DNA of 64,000 nucleotides from Stigmatella ashevillena (GTDB lineage Bacteria; Myxococcota; Myxococcia; Myxococcales; Myxococcaceae): NCBI RefSeq assembly GCF_028368975.1, contig NZ_JAQNDM010000001.1, positions 558,001 to 622,000 of the forward strand, read 5' to 3'. Shown piece by piece: positions 33,656 to 43,244 of this stretch (position 1 is its first letter; each line of letters starts with the position of its first letter). The notes under the pieces were generated by a model. It saw only the letters and a program-made list of their open reading frames with translations, ran no database searches and was not told where the DNA came from. The position numbers and the translations under genes were made by a program.

Positions 33656-35615
33656 TAATCACCCTCTCGTTGCTGAATCACTCAACGATCTCGGCAGACT
33701 TCGTCTGGCCCAGCATCGTCTCTCTGACGCTCTGCCTCTCTTCTCTCGCTCCTTCTCCATCTCCGAGCGGCGCCTGCGTCATGAGGCTCTCGACTTCTCC
33801 GAGGCCCGCCTTTCCACATTTCTCTCCTATCTGCGTTCTGATGAGCAGCGGCTCTATGCCATGCTGCGCGCCCACCCGCAGGATGTCCGCGTTCAGCGAT
33901 TGGCCCTCGGCGCCTCTCTCCTGCTCAAGGGCCGCTCCATCTCGGAGACTGCCACCATTTCCCGTACCCTCTACCACAGCCTGAGCGCCGAAGACCGAGA
34001 TAACCTTGAGCGCCTCCAAGGCTTGCGTACCCAACTGGCCTCCCTCTCCCTCGCGGGCCCGGGCACTCTTTCTTCAGACGACTATCAACAGCGCCTCCAA
34101 TCCCTCGCGCAAGAGGGCGACTCGCTCGAAGCGGACCTGGCCAAACGCTCCGCACCCCTTCGCGCTGTCTCCTCCCTTCCTTCTCCCGATGACATTGTCT
34201 CCCGCGTCGCCTCTTCTCTTCCCAAGGATGCCGCGCTCGTCGAATTCATTGCCTACTCGGACAGCCCTCTCGTCCCTAAACCCGGAATGCCTCTCGCGAA
34301 GACACCTCGTCAGGAACGGTACCTGGCCTTGGTTCTTTTCCCGGATGCCTCCACCCGTGCCGTGGACCTGGGCCCTGCCGTACCTATTGACCAAGCTGCC
34401 TCTCGCCTTCGCGATGCCTTGGCCGAGCGTGATGTCTCCTTTCAATCCACCTCGCAGCAACTCTACCAGCTTGCCTTCCGGCCTCTGCTTGCCCAACTGG
34501 GCGCTACCCGCCGCCTCTTCCTCTCTCCTGATGGCCAGCTCAACCTCATCCCCTTCTCTGCGCTGCACGACGGCGAGGGCTTCCTCCTGGATTCCTTCGA
34601 CTTCATCTACCTCACCTCTGGCCGTGAACTATTGCCCCGTCCGTTGGACAGCGCTCCTCCCTCTTCCGTCTTTGTACTCGCTGACCCAGATTTCACCGCT
34701 CCCTCGCTTTATGCGCCCTCCAGCGCTCCGCCATCCTCCACCGCTTCACCGTTCCCCGATGCACTGGAGCGCTTCTTCGCCGCTCCGCGCTCAAACCTGA
34801 CCCGAAGTGCTTGGGTCCCCCTTCCGGGTACCCGGTTGGAGGCCCAAGGCATTCAACGCCTCCTGCCTCACGCCCAGCTCTTCCTCGGCTCCGATGCCTC
34901 CAAGGAACGGATTCTGAACCTGCCCACTCCGGGCATTCTCCACCTGGCCACCCATGGCTTCTTCCTCGGCAATTCTTCCTCTGCCCCCAATTCCCGTGGA
35001 TTGGCCGTCGTCAATGCCTTGGGCAGCCCACCCCCTCCACAGGCGGAGCCTTTGCTCAACTCCGGCCTCGTCTTGGCAGGCGCCCGCCTGGCGGCCCCGG
35101 GCGCCACTCTTTCTCCCCAAGCGACCCTGGTCACGGCGCTGGAACTGGCTGGGCTGAATCTCTGGGGCACCCAGCTTGTCGTCCTGTCCGCTTGCGACAC
35201 AGGCCGCGGCGAGATTCACCTCGGCCAAGGCGTCTATGGCCTTCGCCGCGCATTCATGGCCGCCGGTGCCGAAACCGTGCTCGCGAGTCTTTGGAAGGTC
35301 AATGACAACTCCACTCACCTTCTCATGGAACTCTACTACCGCAACCTCTTGGCGGGACAAGGCCGTGCCTCCGCCCTGCGCGAGGCCATGCTTTCTCTGC
35401 GGGCGACCCATCCCCACCCCCATGCTTGGGCTCCCTTCATCGCTTTGGGCAGCGATGCCCCCCTGCTCGCCATCGCGCCTGCTCTTCCTTGGACACCGAA
35501 ACCAGAGCTTAGGATTACCCAGTCATACTGGGACATCGCTCCAAGTGAACAGCCCCTTGGAATGCGCCACCATCCGAACGGCGCTTACCATCCACCAGAG
35601 CGTCGATTCTTCTGA
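33656..35615 (+). pseudogene. 3' part of the TPR-CHAT gene: CHAT protease domain with intact His-Cys dyad
   Basis: Downstream of the IS the host frame resumes as NHPLVAESLNDLGRLRL (last TPR-like helix). A coiled region follows, then the CHAT (caspase-like) domain to 35615. The dyad is His in HLATHGFFLG (codon 34953-34955) and Cys in VLSACDTGRG (codon 35193-35195). GVYGLRRAFMAAGAETVLASLW is also typical. No stop interrupts it, and an internal ATG at 33861 could start a 584-residue fragment. CHAT proteases cut protein targets in bacterial defence and signalling. The original substrate is unknown. Confidence 0.85.
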
Positions 35616-36005
35616 TATTCTGGCATCGGCCTGTGCAGTTCCGCTGGCAGCAGCGCCGCAGCAGTTGCCTGAACCAGCGCCGCATCCGCCAAGAGGGGCA
35701 CCTGCGCCATGAGCCAGAGGGCGCTCTCCTCGAAGAGTGCTGGCAAGCCGAGCACGAGCGCCAAGCGAGCTGCATCCGAAGGGGCGTGCTTCCACGCATC
35801 CGAAGGGGCGAAGCCTTGGGCGGCAGGAGCAAACTCTGGCAGCCATGGACTCTCCACGAAGGAGGGACGACCCAGCTCGGTCCATGCCTGTAGGAAGGCT
35901 TGTCTCCAGCCTCTTGGGGGAAGGCCGCCATGTCCATGGAGACAGGACGGCTCCCAACAGGAGGACACCTCCCAACACTTCTAGCATCAGCGCAAGCCGC
36001 CCCAT
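35585..36005 (-). pseudogene. Hypothetical membrane protein with an apparent frameshift
   Basis: From the ATG at 36005 the sequence reads one membrane helix (MGRLALMLEVLGGVLLLGAV). The frame then loses character. A one-base shift at the homopolymer run near 35910 moves into a frame that reads FLQAWTELGRPSFVESPWLP, continues WLMAQVPLLADAALVQATAA and ends at 35585. Joined, they make about 140 residues: a TM anchor plus a helical domain. The 3' end overlaps the CHAT stop by 31 bases in convergent orientation. It may be a real mutation or a sequencing error. No family recognised. Confidence 0.5.
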
Positions 36006-36402
36006 CCGCCCGAGGTGCTGACGAAGCGAGCGCGCGGGCCCCTCCAGGCTGCGGGGGGTTGAAGCTCAAGCCGCCAGGGCCCAGAGAGCCAAGCCCCTGC
36101 CACGCACCTCTTGGCAGGGCGGCCTGGGACGGCCTGTACCCCAAGGGGCTGCGCGGCTTCTCCACCCTCTTGGCTCACTGCTCAGGCCGACCCCATCTGC
36201 GGCCCTCCTCGGCTCCTCCGCTCCTGCCCTCACCCTCCACATCCCCTCTATCTCGCCCATACGCCACTTTATCAGCTTTTTCTAATTTTTCTTGAAGTAC
36301 GGCCTTGTCTCGTCCGGACAATCTCTGTACGAATAGAGGGGGCGATGACCCGGCAGCGCTCACCGCTGCCGGGCCGTCAATTCCATCCCCGGGGGACAGT
36401 TC
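36006..36402. other. Intergenic stretch with AT-rich tract, no gene seen
   Basis: The first 240 bases are GC-rich with no convincing protein. Around 36265-36300 an AT-rich stretch (TTTTTCTAATTTTTCTTGAAG) appears that could hold the promoter of the FG-GAP gene. The 10-bp hairpin listed separately follows. Confidence 0.45.
36349..36373 (+). promoter_or_regulatory. Perfect 10-bp hairpin in the FG-GAP gene leader
   Basis: CCCGGCAGCG at 36349-36358 and CGCTGCCGGG at 36364-36373 pair completely across a 5-base loop. It lies 29 bases before the ATG at 36403. It is not followed by a T-run, so a translational or mRNA-stability role is more likely than termination. Confidence 0.4.
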
Positions 36403-38394
36403 ATGCGACAGAAGCGAGGATTCATCGCGTGTTCGATGCTCGGCACGCTCGTGGCAGTGACCGCGCTGGCTGGAGAGACCGTACCTCTGGGCAGCCTGGA
36501 GTTGGTGCAACAGCAGAGGCTCTTGGCCAACGACACGACCGCCTATGATTTGTTCGGCTTTTCGGTCTCCTCCCACGGTGACACCCTCGTGGTCGGCGCG
36601 CCCTACAGCCACGATGCGGATCGCGGCAATGCCTCGGGCGCCGCCTACGTGTTTGTGCGGACGGGAAAAACGTGGAGCCTGCAGCAGAAGCTCCTGCCCG
36701 CTGATGGGGCTCCGGGGGATCTCTTCGGTTACTCGGTGGCACTCCACGGCGACACGGCCGTGGTGGGCTCGCCCCTGGACGATGACGCGGGGACGGATTC
36801 GGGCTCGGGCTATGTGTTCGTCAGGCGCGGGACGAGTTGGGTCCAGCAACAGAAGCTCCGCCCCACAGCGTCTGCCCCCGGAGACGTCTTCGGCCACGCG
36901 GTGGCGATCCACGGCGACACGGCCGTGCTGGGCGCTCCCCATGACAGTGGCCTGGGCAACCGTGCCGGAGCAGCCTATGTGTTCGCGCGCAGCGGGGTGA
37001 ATTGGACGCAGGAGCAGAAGCTCACCGCCACGGATGCGGCGGAGGATGACCGCTTCGGCCTCTCGATCAGCCTGAGCGAAACCACGGTGCTCATCGGCGC
37101 GCCGTATGACGATGGGAGCGGGAACAGCAGCGACACGGGCTCGGCCTACGTCTTCACGAACACCGGGACGGGCTGGCGCCTGCAACAGAAGCTCTCCCCT
37201 CAGGATGCCCTGGCCGACAGCATCGCGGGCTTCTCCGTGGCGCTGAGCAACAACACGGCCGTGCTGGGTGCTCCGTTCCGGAGCGACAAGGCCGTGGGTC
37301 CCGGCTCCGCCCTCGTCTTCGTGAGGGATGGGACGACCTGGACCCAGCAGCAGAAGATCACCGCGGAGGCCCACACCGCGGGCAACCTCTTTGGCTACGC
37401 GGTGGCGCTCAGCGGCGAGCAGGCCGTGGCCACCGCCCCAGGCGACGATGCGAGCGCCCACAACTCAGGCTCCGTCTACAGGTTCAGCCGGAGCGGGAGC
37501 GCCTGGACGCAGCAGCAGAAGGTGACGGTCAGCGCTTCGGCGGACAATGACCGCATGGGCCACGCGGTGGCGCTCGGGACGGAGCTTCTCGTGGTGGGCG
37601 CCCCGGGTGAGGACGCCTCGGGCACGGACTCGGGGGTGGTTCACATCTTCGTCCCCGTAGCGAAGCCTGGCTATGACTCCACCCCGGCGCCCGGGGCGGA
37701 GATCAACGCGGGCAACGCCCATCTCGGCACCTCCGTCACCACCCCCCTCGTCGTCCGGGAAACGGGCAATGCCACGCTGGAAGTGACGGGCTACACCCTG
37801 ACGGGCACCCACAAGGCGGAGTTCAGCGTCGCGCCGGGCACCCTGACCCTCCCGGATGGCAGTGCCCCCCAGACGCTCACCGTGACCTGTACGCCCAAGG
37901 GGCTCGCGACGCGGACGGCGACCCTCGCGGTCCGCCATAACGCGCCCGGCAGCCCTGCCACCTACGCGCTGACCTGCAAGGGGCTCCCGGCGAGGGACCC
38001 CTACGCCGATGCCGTGTCGCCCGCTACGTCCTCGCTCGTGCTGGGGGCCAACAGCGCCATCGGAGCACCGGATGGACAAGCGGCCACCGTCGTGGGCTTG
38101 CTCGGCAGCGCGCTGGTGCTCGACATGGGTGCGGGCGAGGAAGGCACGGGCGACCTGAAGGTCTACTACCTGGGCCTGACCCTCGGGGTCATCACCCAGG
38201 TGGACTTCCTGGCGGCGGACTACTCGGTGATCAGCAGCGGCACGCTGCGGATGCTCGAACTGGGCTTGGGCATCCGCACGACCACGGTCACCTACTCGGG
38301 AGTGCCAAAGCCGTACCGCTTCGTGCGCATGCGCGGTGTGCTGACACTGCCCTACCAGATTGACGCCATCGAAGCGGTCAGCATCGTTCCCTGA
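36403..38394 (+). CDS. Exported FG-GAP repeat protein
   Basis: The 663-residue protein has a short hydrophobic signal peptide (MRQKRGFIACSMLGTLVAVTALAGE) and about seven integrin-alpha-like FG-GAP repeats. Each has the form GDTxVVGAPxDDDxGxxSGxAYVF, then W, then QQKL. A module with a choice-of-anchor D-type beta-sandwich (NAHLGTSVTTPLVVRETGNA through TYALTCKGL) and a last beta-rich segment follow. The repeats predict a beta-propeller with Ca-binding Asp clusters. Surface adhesion or scaffolding is inferred. A leader hairpin precedes it and a terminator-like hairpin follows. Confidence 0.85.
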   Translation: MRQKRGFIACSMLGTLVAVTALAGETVPLGSLELVQQQRLLANDTTAYDLFGFSVSSHGDTLVVGAPYSHDADRGNASGAAYVFVRTGKTWSLQQKLLPADGAPGDLFGYSVALHGDTAVVGSPLDDDAGTDSGSGYVFVRRGTSWVQQQKLRPTASAPGDVFGHAVAIHGDTAVLGAPHDSGLGNRAGAAYVFARSGVNWTQEQKLTATDAAEDDRFGLSISLSETTVLIGAPYDDGSGNSSDTGSAYVFTNTGTGWRLQQKLSPQDALADSIAGFSVALSNNTAVLGAPFRSDKAVGPGSALVFVRDGTTWTQQQKITAEAHTAGNLFGYAVALSGEQAVATAPGDDASAHNSGSVYRFSRSGSAWTQQQKVTVSASADNDRMGHAVALGTELLVVGAPGEDASGTDSGVVHIFVPVAKPGYDSTPAPGAEINAGNAHLGTSVTTPLVVRETGNATLEVTGYTLTGTHKAEFSVAPGTLTLPDGSAPQTLTVTCTPKGLATRTATLAVRHNAPGSPATYALTCKGLPARDPYADAVSPATSSLVLGANSAIGAPDGQAATVVGLLGSALVLDMGAGEEGTGDLKVYYLGLTLGVITQVDFLAADYSVISSGTLRMLELGLGIRTTTVTYSGVPKPYRFVRMRGVLTLPYQIDAIEAVSIVP

Positions 38395-38402
38395 GCGGGA
38401 AC

Positions 38403-38438
38403 CCCGAGGCCACGGCGCTCCATGTCCGTGGCCTCGGG
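38403..38438 (+). terminator. Strong terminator-like hairpin after the FG-GAP gene
   Basis: CCCGAGGCCACGG (38403-38415) and CCGTGGCCTCGGG (38426-38438) form a perfect 13-bp stem with a 10-base loop, 9 bases after the stop at 38394. No U-tract follows, which is common in GC-rich genomes. Confidence 0.6.
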
Positions 38439-38571
38439 TGAAACACGGCCGGATGCGAACGGACCACCACTCTTACGAGCGGCTGGTGAAGGACCTGGAG
38501 GTGCTGGGCCTGCGGCACCGGCGCGGCCACGACCTGCACCGGACGATGCCTCCTCCACACCTTCTTGGGGA

Positions 38572-39183
38572 CTACTGGGCGATGAGGGAAGCGACGCCTT
38601 GGAACTGATCGAGGAACAGGCCGCCACGCAGGTTGAGCGATGTCACCACGTAGGAGAGGGGTGCAAGCTCGCTGAAGGAGCCCCCCCCGCTGCCTCCCGC
38701 CGCCACCGTGCTGTATTGCACCGCGGCAGAAGTGCGCCAGCTGTTGATGCTGGCGCAGTGGACACCCACCCGGTCCACGTACTGGCCGGCGCCGCCGTGG
38801 AAACCCACCACGGCCTGACCACCCGGGCACTGGCTCCAGAAGGCTGAACCGCCCGAACCGCCGAAGCTATTGGTCGTGTACTGAGACCCCAGGCTCCCGT
38901 CCGTGTTCAGGTACGCGCAGATGAGCGACAATTGGTCGACGTGCCAGCCGCTGCGGCCCGTAATCCCGACGGCGACATAGCCAGACATACAGCCAATGGA
39001 TCCCCCGCTTCCCCCCCAACCACCGTGCGCGCTGAGGGTGCTCGTGCTGTTCGTCACGGAGAGTTCAAGCCGCCCGGTTCCCAGTTGCGCTCCCTCGGGA
39101 ACCACCGGGCTATCCGAACCACAGGCGGACAGGAGGGCGGCGCAAGCAACGGACAGGGTCAACAGAGACGTCGTCTTCTTCAT
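38572..39183 (-). CDS. Secreted lipoprotein with Gly-rich lectin-like repeats
   Basis: Starting at ATG 39183 (AAGGAA upstream), the 203-residue protein has a lipoprotein signal with lipobox LLSAC. The mature part has two copies of a GGxGGS...C...VGIxGRSGxxVDQLxLIC-type unit (SGGSIGCMSGYVAVGITGRS and SAFWSQCPGGQAVVGFHGGA). A third, weaker copy follows. Such repeats resemble jacalin-like/beta-prism modules of secreted proteins. Paired Cys suggest disulfides. Carbohydrate binding is only inferred. Confidence 0.75.
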   Translation of the reverse strand: MKKTTSLLTLSVACAALLSACGSDSPVVPEGAQLGTGRLELSVTNSTSTLSAHGGWGGSGGSIGCMSGYVAVGITGRSGWHVDQLSLICAYLNTDGSLGSQYTTNSFGGSGGSAFWSQCPGGQAVVGFHGGAGQYVDRVGVHCASINSWRTSAAVQYSTVAAGGSGGGSFSELAPLSYVVTSLNLRGGLFLDQFQGVASLIAQ

Positions 39184-39313
39184 GGCGGTTTCCTTCATGG
39201 GGTGTACCCGTTCGCCAAGAGCCACCTCTTGTGGCCCCTGGTAGAAACCAAGGTGCCACCCGGACCGTCTCGAAGCCGTGAAGCGCTTCACGCCTCATGT
39301 GTGAAGCGCGTTA

Positions 39314-41284
39314 CTACCCCAGAGACGCGGTGGCTTCGGCCAGCTTCTCCTGGGCCGCCTCCCAGGCCGCGTACAGCGCCTCCAGTTCCTCCTTGCCCGC
39401 GCGGTGGGTGTCCATCAACGGCTTGGCCCTCGCGAAGTCGTTGTAGAGTTCCGGGTCCGCCAGTTGCGCCTCCCGCTCCTTCTGCGCCGTTTCCAGCTTG
39501 GAGATCCGCTCTTCGATCCGGGCGATCTCCTTCTTGAGCGGACCTTCCACGGTGCTCCGGCGCTGGCGGGCCTCGGCCTCCAACCGCTTGCGCTCCTTCT
39601 CGTTCAGCGGCGCGGAAGAGGCCTTCTCCCCGGGCTTGCCCTTCTCCCCCGCCGCGCCCGCTTCCGCCTCCAGGCGGAGCTGCTCCTGGTGGTAGAGGTA
39701 CTCGTCCAGGTTGCCCGCGTAGGGCACCACCTTGCCGTCCACCACGTCCCACACCATCGTGGCCAGGCTGTTCACGAACCCCCGGTTGTGCGAGACGAAC
39801 AGCAGCGTTCCCCCGTAACCCTGCAACGCCTCGATGAGCATCTCGGTCGAGTCCAGGTCCAGGTGGTTGGTGGGCTCGTCCATCAGCAGGAAGTTCGAGG
39901 GCCGCAGGAGCAGCTTCGCCAGCGCCACGCGGGCCCGCTCCCCTCCCGACAACACGCCGATGGGCTTGTCCACGTCATCACCCGAGAAGAGGAACGCCCC
40001 CAGCACCCCGCGCACGTAGCTCTGGGGCTTGTCCGCCGCCAGGGGCTGGACCTCCTCCAGGATGGAGTTGCGCTTGTCCAGCGTGTCCGCGTGGTGCTGG
40101 GCGTAGTAGCCCATCACCACGTTGTGCCCCAGCGCCACCTGCCCGCCATCCGCCGCCAGCTCGCCGGCCAGGATCTTCAGGAGCGTCGTCTTGCCGGCCC
40201 CGTTGGCCCCCACCACCGCGATGCGCTGGCCTCGCTCCACGCGCGCGTCCAGCCCCGAGTAGACCACCTGGGCGCCATAGCGCTTGCTCACCGCCTCCAG
40301 CGTGGCCACGTCCCGGCCCGAGCGCTCCACCTCCGGGAAGCGGAAGTGCACCGTGGAGCGTTCCTCCAACAGGTGCACCTCCTCCAGCCGTGCCAGCATC
40401 TTCTCGCGGCTCTTCGCCTGCCGGGCCTTGGTCGCCTTGGCGCCGAACCGGTCGATGAAGGCCTGGAGCTCGGCGCGGCGGGCCTCCACCTTCGTGGCCC
40501 GCGCCTTGAGCTGCTCCATCTCCTCGGCACGCTGCCGCTTGTAGTCGTTGTAGTTGCCCACGTACGAGCGCAACCCCTCGATCTCCAGCGAGACGATCCG
40601 GTTGACCTGCCGGTTGAGGAAGTCCCGATCGTGGGAGATGAGCACCAGCGCCTTGTTGCTGCGGCGCATGAACCCGTCGAACCACGTCAGCGTGGGCACA
40701 TCCAGGTGGTTGGTGGGCTCGTCCAGGAGCAGCAGGTCCGGATCCTGAAGCAACAGTCCCGCCAACGCGGCGCGCATCCGCCAGCCTCCAGACAAGGCGC
40801 TGGTGGGCTTGGCCAGGTCCACGTCCCGGAATCCCAGGCCCTTGAGGATGCGCTCGGCGTGGTGGCGCCCATAGTGCTCCTCGAACTGGTCCAGCTCCGC
40901 GTGCAGGTCGGCCAGCTCCTGGGACAGCTCCAGTTGCTCCGCCTCATCCGTCTCCTGGGCGAGGGCCGCCTCGGTCTTCTTCAGCCGGGCCTCCAGCGCA
41001 TCCCGGCCGGGCACGGTGCTCATCACCGCCTCCACCACCGAGCCCTCCGGCAAGCCCGCCAGCTCCTGGGGCAGGTAGCCCACCCGGGCCGAGCGCGCAT
41101 AGGTGATGGTCCCCGAGTCGGCGTGCTGCACCCCGGCCAGGAGCTTCATCAGCGAGCTCTTTCCGGTTCCGTTGGCGCCCACCAACCCCACGCGGTCCCG
41201 AGGGCCGAGGGTGAAGCTGGTGTCGTCGAAGAGGACCTTCTTGCCGTAGGCGAGGCAGATATCCTGGGCGATGATGAGGCTCAT
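39314..41284 (-). CDS. ABC-F family ATPase (Uup/EttA-like)
   Basis: The 656-residue protein has two ABC cassettes in one chain with no membrane helix. Walker A motifs are GANGTGKSSL and GANGAGKTTL. Signature motifs are LSGGWRMRAAL and LSGGERARVAL. Walker B motifs end in DEPTNHLD twice. An inter-domain linker of about 80 residues (YKRQRAEEMEQLKARATKVE) and a C-terminal coiled coil (GPLKKEIARIEERISKLE) follow the ABC-F plan. ABC-F proteins act on ribosomes in translation control or antibiotic protection. The specific subtype is unclear. The ATG at 41284 has a plausible leader. Confidence 0.9.
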   Translation of the reverse strand: MSLIIAQDICLAYGKKVLFDDTSFTLGPRDRVGLVGANGTGKSSLMKLLAGVQHADSGTITYARSARVGYLPQELAGLPEGSVVEAVMSTVPGRDALEARLKKTEAALAQETDEAEQLELSQELADLHAELDQFEEHYGRHHAERILKGLGFRDVDLAKPTSALSGGWRMRAALAGLLLQDPDLLLLDEPTNHLDVPTLTWFDGFMRRSNKALVLISHDRDFLNRQVNRIVSLEIEGLRSYVGNYNDYKRQRAEEMEQLKARATKVEARRAELQAFIDRFGAKATKARQAKSREKMLARLEEVHLLEERSTVHFRFPEVERSGRDVATLEAVSKRYGAQVVYSGLDARVERGQRIAVVGANGAGKTTLLKILAGELAADGGQVALGHNVVMGYYAQHHADTLDKRNSILEEVQPLAADKPQSYVRGVLGAFLFSGDDVDKPIGVLSGGERARVALAKLLLRPSNFLLMDEPTNHLDLDSTEMLIEALQGYGGTLLFVSHNRGFVNSLATMVWDVVDGKVVPYAGNLDEYLYHQEQLRLEAEAGAAGEKGKPGEKASSAPLNEKERKRLEAEARQRRSTVEGPLKKEIARIEERISKLETAQKEREAQLADPELYNDFARAKPLMDTHRAGKEELEALYAAWEAAQEKLAEATASLG

Positions 41285-41387
41285 GGCGGGTGTGGGGTGT
41301 AGCAGCCCGGAGCCCCCCTCGGGAACGATTTGCATGCCTGCTCGCCTACTCGCCGCGTCCTGACGGGGTTGCGTATACTCGCGCGCA

Positions 41388-43109
41388 ATGGCCTCTCCTT
41401 GCGCTCACTGCGGCAGCACCGCCGGTCCTGACCATCTTTGCTCGGGGGCAAGTCTGGCGCTCCTGGGGCAGGTGCTCGATGGCCGGTACAAGATCGAGAG
41501 CGTGCTGGGCCATGGCGGCATGGGCATGGTCTTCCGAGCCACCCAGACGTCCGTGCAGCGCCCCGTGGCCGTCAAGACCCTGAACTCGGCGCTGGCCGTC
41601 GCCCCCACGTTCTTCGAGCGCTTCCGCCGGGAAGCCGAGGTGGCCAGCCGCCTGCGGCACCCGAACGTCATCACCATCTTCGACTTTGGCCGGACCTCCG
41701 ACGGCACCTGCTACTACGTGATGGAGCTGCTGGGCGGCGAGAGCCTCAAGGAGATCGTCAAGCGCGACGGGCCCATGCCCCTGCGGCGCGCGGTGAACCT
41801 CCTGGAGCAGTCCGCGCGCGGGCTGGCCCACGCGCACGCCGAGAACTGCGTTCACCGGGACCTCAAGCCGCACAACATCATGGTGCAGCAGCTCGACGGG
41901 AAGGACTTCGTCAAGGTGCTGGACTTCGGCCTGGTCAAGGCGATGGAGCAGGACGAGGAGGAGCAGCTCACCTCCACCGGTCAGGTGCTCGGCACGCCGC
42001 AGTACATGCCCCCGGAGCAGGCGGGAGGCGAGCTGGTGGATGCCCGCTCGGACCTCTACGCCCTCACCGGAGTCTTCTTCTATTGCCTCACGGGCACCTC
42101 GCCCTATGGGGCCAACACGGTGCGCAAGGCGCTCACCGCCGCGCTCACCCAGACCGTGCCCGCTGTGAACAGCAAGCGCCAGGGCGCGCCCGTTCCCCCC
42201 TCCATCGACGCCTTCATGCAGAAGGGCTTGGCGCGCGAAAAGGAAGACCGTTTCCAGTCCGCCGAGGAGTTCATCGAGGAGATGCTGGAGGCGGTGGAGG
42301 ACCTCTCCCCCGAAGAGATGGACGCGCTCCCCTCGGGCGGAGCCACCGGGCGCGACAGCAGCAGCAGCAGCAAGCCCAGCATCTCCAAGCCCCGCCGCGC
42401 GGGCAGCCCCGTGGGCAGCTCCAGCGTCCGGTCTTCCCGGCCCTCCTCGGGCGCCTCCAGCCGGTCGCCCAACGTCATCGTCGCCAAGGGTTCCTCGGGG
42501 ACGCCCTCCTCGAACCGGAGCAAATCCGCGGGAGGCACTTCGCAACGTCCCGCCTCTGCCCGTTCCGAGGATCGCTCCACCGCTCCGGAAGAAGGCATGT
42601 CCGTGGCGAAGAAGGCCGCGCTGGTGGGCATTCCCGTGCTCCTGCTCGCCGCAGGGCTCGGGGTGGTGGCCGTGAAGATGCGCGGTGAGGACCCCTCCGC
42701 CGCCAAGCCTCCCAGGGAGCGTGCCCCGCTGGAGCAAGTCCAGGCCCCACCGCCTTCTTCCCCTCCCCCCTCCCCCCCCGAGTCTCCAACGGCGGCCCTC
42801 AGCCCCACGGTGCTGGTGAAGTGCAACACCACGCCGGATGGGGCCGCCATCTTCAATGAGAAGGATGAGCAGATCGGCACCACGCCGGGCACCCTGGCCT
42901 TGCCCCGAGGCCAGAAGCACAGGCTCATCTTCCGGCTGGCGGGCCACCAGGACGTGGAACGCCCGTTGGACCTCAGCATCGCCGCGGGGGACATGCTGGC
43001 GGTGGATGTGCCGCTCACCCCCTCGCGCACGGCCTCCCCTCCTCCCAGCAAGCCCAGACCCTCCCGTCCGGCGGCCCCCGCCTCGTCCGACATCTCCATC
43101 TTCGAGTGA
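41388..43109 (+). CDS. Transmembrane Ser/Thr protein kinase with C-terminal PEGA-like domain
   Basis: The 573-residue kinase starts with a short zinc-like cluster (CAHCGSTAGPDHLC). The kinase domain follows: LGHGGMGMVFRATQ, VAVKTL, VHRDLKPHNIMV, VLDFGLVKA and GTPQYMPPEQ. A Ser/Pro-rich linker leads to one TM helix (ALVGIPVLLLAAGLGVVAV, about residue 409-428). The tail has a PEGA-like repeat (VLVKCNTTPDGAAIF, GTTPGTLALPRGQKHRLIF). This is the common myxobacterial receptor-kinase layout, and the kinase should be active. It is divergent from the ABC-F gene. Confidence 0.92.
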   Translation: MASPCAHCGSTAGPDHLCSGASLALLGQVLDGRYKIESVLGHGGMGMVFRATQTSVQRPVAVKTLNSALAVAPTFFERFRREAEVASRLRHPNVITIFDFGRTSDGTCYYVMELLGGESLKEIVKRDGPMPLRRAVNLLEQSARGLAHAHAENCVHRDLKPHNIMVQQLDGKDFVKVLDFGLVKAMEQDEEEQLTSTGQVLGTPQYMPPEQAGGELVDARSDLYALTGVFFYCLTGTSPYGANTVRKALTAALTQTVPAVNSKRQGAPVPPSIDAFMQKGLAREKEDRFQSAEEFIEEMLEAVEDLSPEEMDALPSGGATGRDSSSSSKPSISKPRRAGSPVGSSSVRSSRPSSGASSRSPNVIVAKGSSGTPSSNRSKSAGGTSQRPASARSEDRSTAPEEGMSVAKKAALVGIPVLLLAAGLGVVAVKMRGEDPSAAKPPRERAPLEQVQAPPPSSPPPSPPESPTAALSPTVLVKCNTTPDGAAIFNEKDEQIGTTPGTLALPRGQKHRLIFRLAGHQDVERPLDLSIAAGDMLAVDVPLTPSRTASPPPSKPRPSRPAAPASSDISIFE

Positions 43110-43244
43110 ACGCCCCGCCTCCGGGGCTTCGGGCGCCCGGCGGCCTGCCTGCCTCATGGCCCAGCGGCCGGGCCCCTGGCCCCCCGGGCGCCCAGTTATT
43201 CCGGTGATTTGCAGGAAGCCCGCGCCAGCCCCATTTCACAGGGG

